Assembly (NCBI GenBank): GCA_023415205.1
Contig: JAEZLR010000009.1
Coordinates: forward strand, 1-47,697
Direction of reading: 5' to 3'
Length of the DNA stretch: 47,697 nt
From: Bacillota bacterium
GTDB lineage: Bacteria; Bacillota; Clostridia; DSM-8532
Shown: positions 25,343 to 33,144 of the stretch, piece after piece
How the letters are laid out: every line of letters begins with the position of its first letter
Position numbering within the stretch: the first letter of the stretch is position 1
Notes under the pieces: model-generated
Database searches by the model: none
Told to the model about the DNA's origin: nothing
The model's input: only the letters and a program-made list of their open reading frames with translations
Program-made: the position numbers and the translations under genes

Positions 25343-26674
25343 ATGATGGCTATAAAAGGAAGCGGTCCTTTACAGGAAGGAATGAGGCAAACCGGCCAGG
25401 CCGAAAATGAGGTAGTGGTTGAGGGTTGTATTCATCGTATACGGGAAATGGGTAAGGTCACCTTTGTTGTCATCAGAACCTCCCGTGCTTTGGTTCAATG
25501 CGTTCTTGATGACGGAGGCTATCAGGTGAAGGGTCTCAAGGAAGGCAGAAGTCTGACCGAGGGTGATTGTATCAGAATCACTGGTGAAAAAAAGGAGGAG
25601 CTTCGTGCCGAAGGGGGATTTGAGGTTCATGGAAAGAGTATAGAGATTCTTTCCACAGCCCATGCCCTCTCTCCTGTCAGCCTGAGCAAGCATAAGATGG
25701 GAGCAACCCTTGAGGTCATGCTGGACAATCGCCCCATAGCCTTGCGCCACCCTCAACAGAGGGCTATATTCAAGCTCCAGGAGGGCATTATCAGTGCCTA
25801 CCGTCACTATCTGGCGTCCCATGGCTTCACAGAGATTCATTCCCCTAAAACAACCTCTGCCGGGGCTGAAGGCGGAGCCAACATCTTTAAGATGGATTAT
25901 TTTGGTCAACCGGCCTGTCTGGCCCAAAGTCCTCAGATTTACAAGCAAATGATGGTGGGGGTGTTTGGCCGGGTTTTCGAGGTGGGGCCGGTGTTCAGAG
26001 CGGAGAAGCACAATACTACCCGTCATCTCAATGAATATATCAGTATGGATTTTGAAATGGGGTATATTCAGGGTATGGAGGACATCATGGACACTGAGAT
26101 TGCCCTGCTGCGCCATATTCTTGCCTTTCTTAAAGAGCATTACAGCTACGAGCTCGCACTTCTTAAGGCGGAGCTACCGGTTGTGGGAGAGGTTCCGGTT
26201 CTTAAATTCAAGGAGGCCAAGGAACTGCTGGCCCGGGAGTATGGCCGTAAGGTCGGTGGCAATGGGGATCTGGACCCTGAAGAGGAGGTTCTTTTATGCC
26301 AATATGCCAAGGAGAAGCTGGGGAGTGAGTTTATTTTCATCACCCACTTTCCGTCCTCTCGCCGACCCTTCTATGCCATGGATGACCCAAAGGACCCAGG
26401 CTTTGCTTTCAGCTTTGACCTGTTGTTCAGGGGTTTGGAGATCACTACAGGAGGCCAACGCATTCATGATTACCAGCAGCAGGTGGAGAAAATGCAGGAT
26501 ATGGGGCTAGATCCTTCAGAATTTGAACACTATCTTTCCATTCATAAACATGGAATGCCACCTCACGGCGGGTTGGGTTTAGGTCTAGAAAGGCTGGAAA
26601 TGCAGCTACTTGGGCTAAGCAACGTCAGGCACACCAGCTTGTTCCCACGAGATGTCAAAAGAATCACTCCGTAA
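25343..26674 (+). CDS. aspS: aspartyl-tRNA synthetase, archaeal type, probably non-discriminating
   Basis: A 443-residue class IIb synthetase with an N-terminal OB-fold anticodon domain. Motif 2 is VFRAEKHNTTRHLNEY and motif 3 is GLGLGLERLEMQLLGL. It lacks the GAD insertion that makes normal bacterial AspRS about 590 residues long. In archaeal-type enzymes a Trp in the OB fold marks tRNA-Asp-specific forms and His marks relaxed ones; here the aligned position (GCIHRI) is His. Together with its place 55 bases after gatCAB this suggests it makes Asp-tRNA-Asn for amidation. AsnRS is less likely because the motif 2 and 3 wording is AspRS-like. Confidence 0.88.
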   Translation: MMAIKGSGPLQEGMRQTGQAENEVVVEGCIHRIREMGKVTFVVIRTSRALVQCVLDDGGYQVKGLKEGRSLTEGDCIRITGEKKEELRAEGGFEVHGKSIEILSTAHALSPVSLSKHKMGATLEVMLDNRPIALRHPQQRAIFKLQEGIISAYRHYLASHGFTEIHSPKTTSAGAEGGANIFKMDYFGQPACLAQSPQIYKQMMVGVFGRVFEVGPVFRAEKHNTTRHLNEYISMDFEMGYIQGMEDIMDTEIALLRHILAFLKEHYSYELALLKAELPVVGEVPVLKFKEAKELLAREYGRKVGGNGDLDPEEEVLLCQYAKEKLGSEFIFITHFPSSRRPFYAMDDPKDPGFAFSFDLLFRGLEITTGGQRIHDYQQQVEKMQDMGLDPSEFEHYLSIHKHGMPPHGGLGLGLERLEMQLLGLSNVRHTSLFPRDVKRITP

Positions 26675-26699
26675 ATTATGAAAATATTTAAGAAAGCAC

Positions 26700-26728
26700 T
26701 TGCAAAATCCGTAATCGTCTGATATAAT
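26700..26728 (+). promoter_or_regulatory. first promoter of the type III glutamine synthetase gene
   Basis: TTGCAA (26700-26705), a 17-base spacer and TATAAT (26723-26728). The transcript would begin near 26735 and meet the first hexaloop/terminator element after about 20 bases. Confidence 0.7.
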
Positions 26729-26752
26729 AATTACAGATAATAAAGCAAGCTA

Positions 26753-26789
26753 AGCAAAGGCGCTGGTGTAAAAAACTAGTGCCTTTTTT
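26753..26789 (+). promoter_or_regulatory. first glutamine synthetase leader element: hexaloop overlapping a terminator
   Basis: AGC and GCT bracket the loop AAAGGC (26756-26761), a short stem of three base pairs. The same AAGGCGCTGGT (26757-26767) pairs fully with ACTAGTGCCTT (26775-26785, with G-U pairs) around the loop GTAAAAA, and six T follow (26784-26789): a strong intrinsic terminator 200 bases before the start codon. Antitermination would be needed for read-through from the first promoter. Confidence 0.6.
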
Positions 26790-26864
26790 GCTTGTAAAAA
26801 TGCCCTAAGAATATGGCATCGAAGCTCAAACCATCATGCAGATTGACAAAAAATGAAATTTGAA

Positions 26865-26894
26865 TTGACGCTTCCTTGCAATTCCTGCTATAAT
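26865..26894 (+). promoter_or_regulatory. second promoter of the type III glutamine synthetase gene
   Basis: TTGACG (26865-26870), an 18-base spacer and TATAAT (26889-26894). It lies downstream of the first terminator and upstream of the second one. Confidence 0.7.
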
Positions 26895-26923
26895 TTGTTC
26901 AATAAAAGAGCAGATTTTTGACA

Positions 26924-26964
26924 GAAACAAGGGCGTTTCACCAAGAGAAGGGTGCGCCCTTTTT
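26924..26964 (+). promoter_or_regulatory. second glutamine synthetase leader element: hexaloop overlapping a terminator
   Basis: GAAAC (26924-26928) and GTTTC (26935-26939) form a perfect stem around the loop AAGGGC. The overlapping alternative pairs AAGGGCG (26929-26935) with CGCCCTT (26955-26961) and, after a three-base bulge, CACC with GGTG, followed by a run of T. The two structures cannot coexist. An upstream AAAAG/TTTTT hairpin with the loop AGCAGA (26905-26920) is possible, but has A rather than G at position 4. Confidence 0.65.
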
Positions 26965-26988
26965 ACAATTCTGAAAGGAGATCAGGTT

Positions 26989-29094
26989 ATGGGAATTTGT
27001 TGTGATGAAATTAGCTCGGGTATGTTTGGATCGTTGGTATTTAATGATTCCGTCATGCAGGAGAGACTTCCGAAGCCCACTTACAAAAAACTGAAGAAAA
27101 CCATTACAGAGGGTCTGCCCCTTGATTCGGATGTTGCCGAAGTGGTTGCCTGTGTCATGAAAGATTGGGCCGTCGAGAAAGGCGCCACCCACTATACCCA
27201 TTGGTTCCAGCCTATGACAGGTATCACGGCTGAAAAACATGATTCGTTCATATCTCCCACAGGCGACGGTCGTGCCATCATGGAATTCTCCAGTAAAGAG
27301 CTCATCAAAGGCGAACCTGATGCTTCTTCTTTTCCTTCAGGAGGTCTACGTGCAACCTTTGAGGCCAGAGGTTATACAGCCTGGGATTGCACCTCTCCTG
27401 CCTTTGTAAAGGATCGCACCTTGTACATACCCACCGCGTTCTGCTCTTACACCGGTGAAGCCTTGGATCTTAAAACACCTCTTCTAAGGTCCATGGAGGT
27501 TATTTCCACACAAGCTCTGCGTATATTAAGGCTCTTCGGTGATACCACAACCAAGAAGGTTGTTACCACCATGGGCCCCGAGCAGGAATACTTCCTGGTT
27601 GAGAAGGATTATTTCTTAAAAAGAAAAGACCTGCTTTATACCGGAAGAACCCTCTTTGGCGCGAAGCCTCCTAAGGGCCAGGAGTTGGAAGATCACTATT
27701 TTGGTAATCTTAAAGACAAGGTTTCCGAATTCATGCATCAATTGGATGCCGAGCTCTGGAAGCTGGGCGTTACCGCCAAAACCAAGCATAACGAAGTGGC
27801 ACCGGCACAGCATGAGTTGGCTCCGGTATTTACCACCACCAATATTGCCACCGATCATAACCAATTGACCATGGAGATCATGAAAAAAGTTGCCGACAGA
27901 TTGGGGCTGGCTTGCTTACTCCATGAGAAGCCTTTTGCAGGGGTGAATGGCTCGGGTAAGCATAACAACTGGTCCATTTCCACCAGCGACGGTAAAAACC
28001 TGCTGGATCCGGGGAAGACTCCTGTGGATAACGCACAATTCCTCGTCTTCTTAGTCGCCGTCATCAAAGCGGTAGAAGAATATGCCGATCTTTTGAGGGT
28101 TTCGGTTGCTTCGGCTGGTAATGACCACAGATTGGGTGCCAATGAGGCGCCTCCCGCCATCGTGTCCATCTTCCTAGGCGAAGAGCTGACCGATGTTATC
28201 TCACAAATCGAGACGGGCGTTGCCAAAAACAATGGCAACAGCAGAACCCTGGAAATAGGTGTTTCCACCCTGCCTGTTCTGCCCAAGGATACCACCGATA
28301 GAAACAGGACCTCACCCTTTGCCTTTACCGGTAACAAGTTTGAGTTCCGCAGTGTGGGCTCCTCACAGTCCATTGCCACTCCCAACTTCATCATTAACAC
28401 CATTGTGGCTGAATCCCTCGGTCAAATTGCTGACAGACTGGAGAAGGCGACCGACTTCCAGGCAGAGGTTAACGCAGTCGTAAAGGAAATTATCAAGAAG
28501 CATAAGCGCATTATCTTTAACGGAAACAACTACTCTGAAGAGTGGCTCATTGAAGCTGAAAAGAGGGGGTTGCTGAATTTGAAAACAACTGTAGATGCTA
28601 TTCCTTCGCTGATTAATGAAAAGAATATCAAGCTGTTTGACAAGCATGGCGTTCTTTCTCCTGCCGAAATGCACTCTCGTTATGAAATACAACTGGAAAG
28701 CTATGCAAAGACTCTGAGAATTGAGGCCCTGACCATGGTTGAAATGGTCAGCAGGCAAATCCTCCCGGCTTCTATGAATTATGTCAGGAAGGTAGCGGAT
28801 ACTGTAGCCTCTCTTAATGCGGCTGGAGCGGATTCTTCCTCATACAAGGAAGAACTGAACAAGCTGGTTACCCTGACGACAAGTCTGAGGAATCAGGTAG
28901 ACAAATTGAAGCTTTCTGTTGAGATTCTGGACAGCAGCGATGATGATTATCTCAGAAAGGCCTTAACCTACAAGGATGAGATTGTTCCATTAATGAACGG
29001 ACTTCGTGTTGATGCCGATAAGCTGGAGACCTTGGTTGATGCAAGCCTATGGCCGATACCTACCTATGGTGACCTGCTTTTTGGATTAGTATAG
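26989..29094 (+). CDS. glnN: glutamine synthetase type III
   Basis: A 701-residue glutamine synthetase of the GSIII class, making glutamine from glutamate, ammonia and ATP in the cytoplasm as a large double-ring oligomer. The class signature NRTSPFAFTGNKFEFRSVGS is intact, and the ATP and glutamate sites are visible in GPEQEYFLV and FAGVNGSGKHNNWS. The C-terminal helical extension typical of GSIII is present. GAAAGGAG precedes the ATG within a small CTGA/TCAG stem. The leader carries two promoters, each followed by a hexaloop/terminator element, which implies regulated antitermination. Confidence 0.97.
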   Translation: MGICCDEISSGMFGSLVFNDSVMQERLPKPTYKKLKKTITEGLPLDSDVAEVVACVMKDWAVEKGATHYTHWFQPMTGITAEKHDSFISPTGDGRAIMEFSSKELIKGEPDASSFPSGGLRATFEARGYTAWDCTSPAFVKDRTLYIPTAFCSYTGEALDLKTPLLRSMEVISTQALRILRLFGDTTTKKVVTTMGPEQEYFLVEKDYFLKRKDLLYTGRTLFGAKPPKGQELEDHYFGNLKDKVSEFMHQLDAELWKLGVTAKTKHNEVAPAQHELAPVFTTTNIATDHNQLTMEIMKKVADRLGLACLLHEKPFAGVNGSGKHNNWSISTSDGKNLLDPGKTPVDNAQFLVFLVAVIKAVEEYADLLRVSVASAGNDHRLGANEAPPAIVSIFLGEELTDVISQIETGVAKNNGNSRTLEIGVSTLPVLPKDTTDRNRTSPFAFTGNKFEFRSVGSSQSIATPNFIINTIVAESLGQIADRLEKATDFQAEVNAVVKEIIKKHKRIIFNGNNYSEEWLIEAEKRGLLNLKTTVDAIPSLINEKNIKLFDKHGVLSPAEMHSRYEIQLESYAKTLRIEALTMVEMVSRQILPASMNYVRKVADTVASLNAAGADSSSYKEELNKLVTLTTSLRNQVDKLKLSVEILDSSDDDYLRKALTYKDEIVPLMNGLRVDADKLETLVDASLWPIPTYGDLLFGLV

Positions 29095-29126
29095 GATTCC
29101 TTTAAAGCATCTAACCTCCAAAGTTT

Positions 29127-29154
29127 GCCTCCCTGAATAGGGGGGCTTTTTTTT
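29127..29154 (+). terminator. Rho-independent terminator of the type III glutamine synthetase gene
   Basis: GCCTCCC and GGGGGGC pair (one G-U) around a short loop, followed by eight T. Confidence 0.88.
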
Positions 29155-29227
29155 GGACATTTATCCAGAAAACAAAATGACTGCCTATTTATAAGCAGCC
29201 ATTTTATTTCATGTCCTAGAATTATCT

Positions 29228-29452
29228 TTATTTACGTCCCTTTTTAGCCATAATCAATTCATAGAGCTTGTATACGCCATAAGCCACTGCGCCAACAACC
29301 ACAAGCCAGATAAACAGGGTGAAAACGGTTTTGATGAGGAATATCAACAGGCCTAAAGCGACAATACCGCCCAGAGCCAGAACAGCATATCCCAAAACAG
29401 GTCCCAGCTTTTGAATAACAGAATCTTTAAAAGCCATCAGTGTGTTTAACAT
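29228..29452 (-). CDS. small membrane protein of unknown function
   Basis: A 74-residue protein with a short amphipathic N-terminus, two closely spaced hydrophobic segments (about 19-43 and 45-64) and a basic tail ending KKGRK. I recognise no family. GGAGGG precedes the ATG, and a TATAAT is about 40 bases upstream on the minus strand, so it is probably a separate transcript from the dapL operon, which ends in its own terminator. Confidence 0.65.
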   Translation of the reverse strand: MLNTLMAFKDSVIQKLGPVLGYAVLALGGIVALGLLIFLIKTVFTLFIWLVVVGAVAYGVYKLYELIMAKKGRK

Positions 29453-29530
29453 AAGGATCCCTCCAAAATTTTCGTTTGCTATATTCCAATTATACGTCAG
29501 AACCCTTATAAATACGATAAACGTTTCCTT

Positions 29531-29578
29531 ATAATAAAATGAGAAGTTGATTAGATTTATTAATCTTTCAACCTCTCA
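29531..29578 (-). terminator. terminator of the glnA-to-dapL transcript
   Basis: On the minus strand TGAGAGGTTGA pairs with TCAACTTCTCA (11 bp, one G-U) with an inner AGATT/AATCT stem, followed by TTTTATTAT. It ends the long minus-strand operon just after dapL. Confidence 0.75.
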
Positions 29579-29599
29579 TTCACCCAAAGAACGAATTGT

Positions 29600-30829
29600 C
29601 TATTTGAGACCTTTAAGGAGTCGATTAACGGCTTCCTGAGTCCTTTGCCAGCCCCCAAACCCTGTGAGGCGGAAAAAGCCTTCTCCTCGAGTTCCGAAGC
29701 CTGATCCGGGAGTTCCCACAATGTGATAGCTATGAAGAAGATCATCAAAGAACTCCCAGGAGGTCTGACCTTCCGGAACCTTCAGCCAGATATAGGGGGA
29801 GTTGTCTCCTCCCCAGACCTTAAAGCCTTTTTCCTCAAAGGCTTTGCGTATTACCTTTGCATTATTGAGATAGAGCTCATTGGTCTTTTTGATCTGATGG
29901 CGCCCCATTTCACTGTAGAGGGCGGCGGCGCCCCTCTGAACAATATAGGAAACGCCATTAAATTTGGTGGTTTGCCGTCTTAACCACATGCTATGCAGAT
30001 TAAGGGGATTGGTGCTGTAGGAGGTGGCTATTTCCAAAGCCTTGGGAACAACGGTATAACCGCAGCGGATACCTGTGAACCCGGCTGTTTTGGAAAAGCT
30101 TCTGAATTCTACGGCAACCTTCCGGGCCTCAGGGATTTCATAGATGCTTCGGGGGTAGGCATCATCGCGGATAAAGGCTTCATAGGCAGCATCAAAAAGG
30201 ATGAGGGTTTTGTTTTTCAGGGCGTAATCCACCCAGGCCTTTAGGTCGTCATAGGACAGCGTAACCCCTGTGGGGTTATTAGGGGAGCATAGATAGACGA
30301 TATCCAGAGGCTTTTCAGGAAGAGAAGGCTTAAAACCATTCTCGGGCAGACAGTCAAGAAAAACAATGTTCTCATAGGTTCCTTCTGACTCGGCCCCCGA
30401 ATGACCTGCCATTATGTTACTATCCAGATAAACTGGATATACCGGATTAGTTATTCCAAGGACATTGCCCTTTCCAAAGAGATCGGTAAAATTGGCAGTA
30501 TCACTCTTGGCGCCATCGCTGATAAAAATTTCATCAGCTTCAATAGCGCACCCATGGGCTTTATAGTCGTTCTCGCTAATGGCCAGCCTTAAAAATTCAT
30601 AGCCCTGTTCGGGGCCGTAGCCCCTGAAGGTCTCGGAGTAAGCCATTTCATCCACGGCCTCATGCATAGCCCTGATACATACCTCCGGTAAGGGCTGGGT
30701 TACATCACCAATACCCAGACGGATGATGTCAGCGGCAGGATTTTGAGCCTTAAAGTCACTGACGCGCTTGGCGATTTCTGAGAACAGATAGGTTTCCTTT
30801 ACATTTCCAAAATGACTGTTGACTACCAT
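29600..30829 (-). CDS. dapL: LL-diaminopimelate aminotransferase
   Basis: A 409-residue PLP-dependent class I/II aminotransferase converting tetrahydrodipicolinate to LL-2,6-diaminopimelate with glutamate as amino donor, the short DapL route to lysine and cell-wall mDAP. Family features are GIGDVTQPLP near 39-48, FRGYGPEQGYEFLR, CSPNNPTGVTL and the PLP lysine Lys247 in SFSKTAGFTGIRCGY. It lies 14 bases after dapF, the next enzyme of the pathway, and downstream of glutamate synthase, which supplies its amino donor. Confidence 0.95.
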   Translation of the reverse strand: MVVNSHFGNVKETYLFSEIAKRVSDFKAQNPAADIIRLGIGDVTQPLPEVCIRAMHEAVDEMAYSETFRGYGPEQGYEFLRLAISENDYKAHGCAIEADEIFISDGAKSDTANFTDLFGKGNVLGITNPVYPVYLDSNIMAGHSGAESEGTYENIVFLDCLPENGFKPSLPEKPLDIVYLCSPNNPTGVTLSYDDLKAWVDYALKNKTLILFDAAYEAFIRDDAYPRSIYEIPEARKVAVEFRSFSKTAGFTGIRCGYTVVPKALEIATSYSTNPLNLHSMWLRRQTTKFNGVSYIVQRGAAALYSEMGRHQIKKTNELYLNNAKVIRKAFEEKGFKVWGGDNSPYIWLKVPEGQTSWEFFDDLLHSYHIVGTPGSGFGTRGEGFFRLTGFGGWQRTQEAVNRLLKGLK

Positions 30830-30843
30830 AATATCCTCCGTAA

Positions 30844-31668
30844 TTAATCCAGCACGCCCTCAAAAACATGGGTGGCGGGGCCTGTCATATAAACACCATC
30901 ATCTTTCCATTCGATTTGGAGTGTTCCTCCCAAAAGCTTGACAAAAGCATTTTTGCGTAGCTTCCCCAGGCGCATCATGGCTACAGCAGAAGCGCAGGCC
31001 CCTGTTCCGCATGCGAAGGTCTCGCCGCTGCCCCGTTCATAAACCCTCATATCAAGTGTGCTGGGGGAGGTGATCTCCACAAACTCCACGTTCACCGATT
31101 GGGGAAAATGAGGGAGTCTTTGTATTTCAGCGCCGTACTTTTCCACGGGAAAATGAAAGACATCGGTGATTTCAGCGATGGCATGGGGATTTCCCATGGA
31201 GACACCATAAAGGGAAAACTCCCGATCCAAGACGGTGACCTGGGTGGGAAAGGCTTTTGAAGGAAGATCGGCCAGCTCGTCAATATCGGAAAAGCGAGGA
31301 GCGCCCATCCACACACGCACCTTTTCAATTTTATTGTGTTCATCGGGAAACAGGGCAAGCTTGCGAATGCCCGACAGCGTCTCAACGGCAATTTCTGTTT
31401 TTGTGGTCAAGCCCTTGTCGTAAACATATTTTCCAACACAGCGTATTCCGTTGCCGCACATAGCGCCTTCTGAGCCGTCGGCATTGAACATACGCATTCT
31501 GAAATCGGCCACAAAAGAGGGTAGAATCAGTATCAATCCATCGGCACCGATGCCGAAATGACGGTCGCTGATCTTGATAGAAAGGGAGGAGGGATCCTCA
31601 AGGGTTTCCTCAAATCCGTTGACATAGACATAATCGTTGCCAAGTCCGTGCATTTTTGTAAACTTCAT
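30844..31668 (-). CDS. dapF: diaminopimelate epimerase
   Basis: A 274-residue epimerase turning LL- into meso-diaminopimelate. Both catalytic cysteines are present: Cys71 in AMCGNGIRC and Cys220 in FACGTGACASA. The N-terminus KFTKMHGLGNDYVYV is canonical. An ATG two codons upstream (31674) is only one base from GAGG, so the ATG at 31668 is preferred. It is the gene before dapL in the same operon. Confidence 0.95.
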   Translation of the reverse strand: MKFTKMHGLGNDYVYVNGFEETLEDPSSLSIKISDRHFGIGADGLILILPSFVADFRMRMFNADGSEGAMCGNGIRCVGKYVYDKGLTTKTEIAVETLSGIRKLALFPDEHNKIEKVRVWMGAPRFSDIDELADLPSKAFPTQVTVLDREFSLYGVSMGNPHAIAEITDVFHFPVEKYGAEIQRLPHFPQSVNVEFVEITSPSTLDMRVYERGSGETFACGTGACASAVAMMRLGKLRKNAFVKLLGGTLQIEWKDDGVYMTGPATHVFEGVLD

Positions 31669-31713
31669 ATCCATACCTCATTTCCTTAAAACCCTTTTGA
31701 TGGGATAGGCCTG

Positions 31714-33141
31714 CTATCCGTTTGTCAGGTAGGCGAAAGCTTCTTCGGCGGCATCAAGACCATCCCGCATGGCCTTAACCACAAGGCTCTGACCCGTGCG
31801 CATGTCCCCGGCGGCAAAAACACCCGGTTTATTAGTTGCATGGCCCTTTCCGAAGGTGATTCCCAGCGCCTCCGGAAGATAGCTCTCGGCTCCTGAAAAG
31901 CCCATGGCAATGAGCACCAGGTCTGCGGGATAAACCGCCTTGGTTCCCTCCTGGGGCTTGGGGAAACGCCGTCCGTTCTCAGTAACCCAATCCACCTGCA
32001 TGGTTTCGATGGCTTTAACATGGCCATCTTCTCCAATAAAGGAGGCGGTGGTGGTGCAGAAATTTCTTGGGTCATGGCCCAAGAGACAAATCGCCTCCTG
32101 CTGTCCGTAATCGGTCTTAAAAACAAAGGGCCAACGGGGCCAGGGGTTATCCTCCGCCCGTTCGCTGGGAAGGGCCGGCATGATCTCAAGCTGCATGACA
32201 GAGGCGGCTCCTTCACGGAGGGCTGTGGCCACACAGTCGTTTCCTGTATCGCCACCGCCAATCACCACAACATTACGTCCGTTCAGGGGCTTGGATTCGG
32301 TATCTCCCGAAAGTACCCGGCGAGTGGCCTCGCTTAAATAGGGAACGGCAAATCGTATACCGTCAAGGGTACGGCCCTCCGAAGTCAAGTCTCTGGGTTG
32401 GCCTGCTCCTCCGCATAGAATAACGCAATCATAGCGGTCCAGCTCCTCAACCTTGATATCCTTCCCCACATCCGTATGGGTGACAAAGGTGATACCCTCA
32501 TCTTCCAAAAACTTGATCCTGCGGGCCACCACTTCCTTAGGCAGCTTCATGTTAGGGATTCCGAAGGTTAAAAGCCCTCCGGCTAACTCACTTTTTTCAT
32601 AGACGGTAACATCCACGCCCAGGCTATTGAGCTTCCATGCCGCTGAGAGACCTGCCGGCCCGCTGCCGATAACCGCGGCCTTCTTCCCTATGCGGGTTTT
32701 TGGGGGGTTGGGCTTAATCCAGCCCTTCTCCCAGGCCATGTCGGTGATGAAGTGCTCAATTTCCTTGATGGTAACAGGTGACCAATGGAGTCCAACCGTA
32801 CAGGCGCCTTCGCAGGGGGCCGGACAGACCCTGGAGGTGAACTCAGGAAAAGGACTGGTCTTAAAGAGCCTTTTCCAGGCTTCCTCATACTGCCCTCTGA
32901 AAATCAGGTCGTTCCACTCGGGAATAAGATTTCCCAAGGGACAACCGGAGGTGATTCCTTTCCAATTCACTCCTCCGTGGCAGAAGGGTATGCCGCAGTT
33001 CATACAGCGGGCTGCCTGTTTTTTGGCCTCGTCCTCTGATAAACCGGGATGAAAGGCTTCCCAATCCTGAAGGCGTTCCTGGGGCAATCTCTCAGGGGCT
33101 GTTTCTCGATTATATTCCATAAAACCTGTTGCTTTTCCCAT
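31714..33141 (-). CDS. gltD: glutamate synthase small subunit
   Basis: A 475-residue flavoprotein passing electrons from NAD(P)H to the large subunit. The N-terminal iron-sulfur region has CMNCGIPFC, GCPLGN and CPAPCEGAC. The FAD site is VIGSGPAGLSAAWKL and the NAD(P)H site VIGGGDTGNDCV. It begins three bases after the gltB stop behind GGGAGG, so the two subunits are translationally linked. Confidence 0.96.
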   Translation of the reverse strand: MGKATGFMEYNRETAPERLPQERLQDWEAFHPGLSEDEAKKQAARCMNCGIPFCHGGVNWKGITSGCPLGNLIPEWNDLIFRGQYEEAWKRLFKTSPFPEFTSRVCPAPCEGACTVGLHWSPVTIKEIEHFITDMAWEKGWIKPNPPKTRIGKKAAVIGSGPAGLSAAWKLNSLGVDVTVYEKSELAGGLLTFGIPNMKLPKEVVARRIKFLEDEGITFVTHTDVGKDIKVEELDRYDCVILCGGAGQPRDLTSEGRTLDGIRFAVPYLSEATRRVLSGDTESKPLNGRNVVVIGGGDTGNDCVATALREGAASVMQLEIMPALPSERAEDNPWPRWPFVFKTDYGQQEAICLLGHDPRNFCTTTASFIGEDGHVKAIETMQVDWVTENGRRFPKPQEGTKAVYPADLVLIAMGFSGAESYLPEALGITFGKGHATNKPGVFAAGDMRTGQSLVVKAMRDGLDAAEEAFAYLTNG

Positions 33142-33144
33142 ACT

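Noticed and set aside
25370..26140. 256-codon open frame antisense to aspS
   Set aside because: The opposite strand encodes an intact conserved synthetase, and the antisense protein shows no recognisable domain.
26729..26741. ATT-ACAGAT-AAT hairpin as the first ANTAR hairpin of the glutamine synthetase leader
   Set aside because: Its loop has A1 and G4, but it lies mostly upstream of the start site predicted from the TATAAT at 26723-26728, and the stem is only three A-T pairs.
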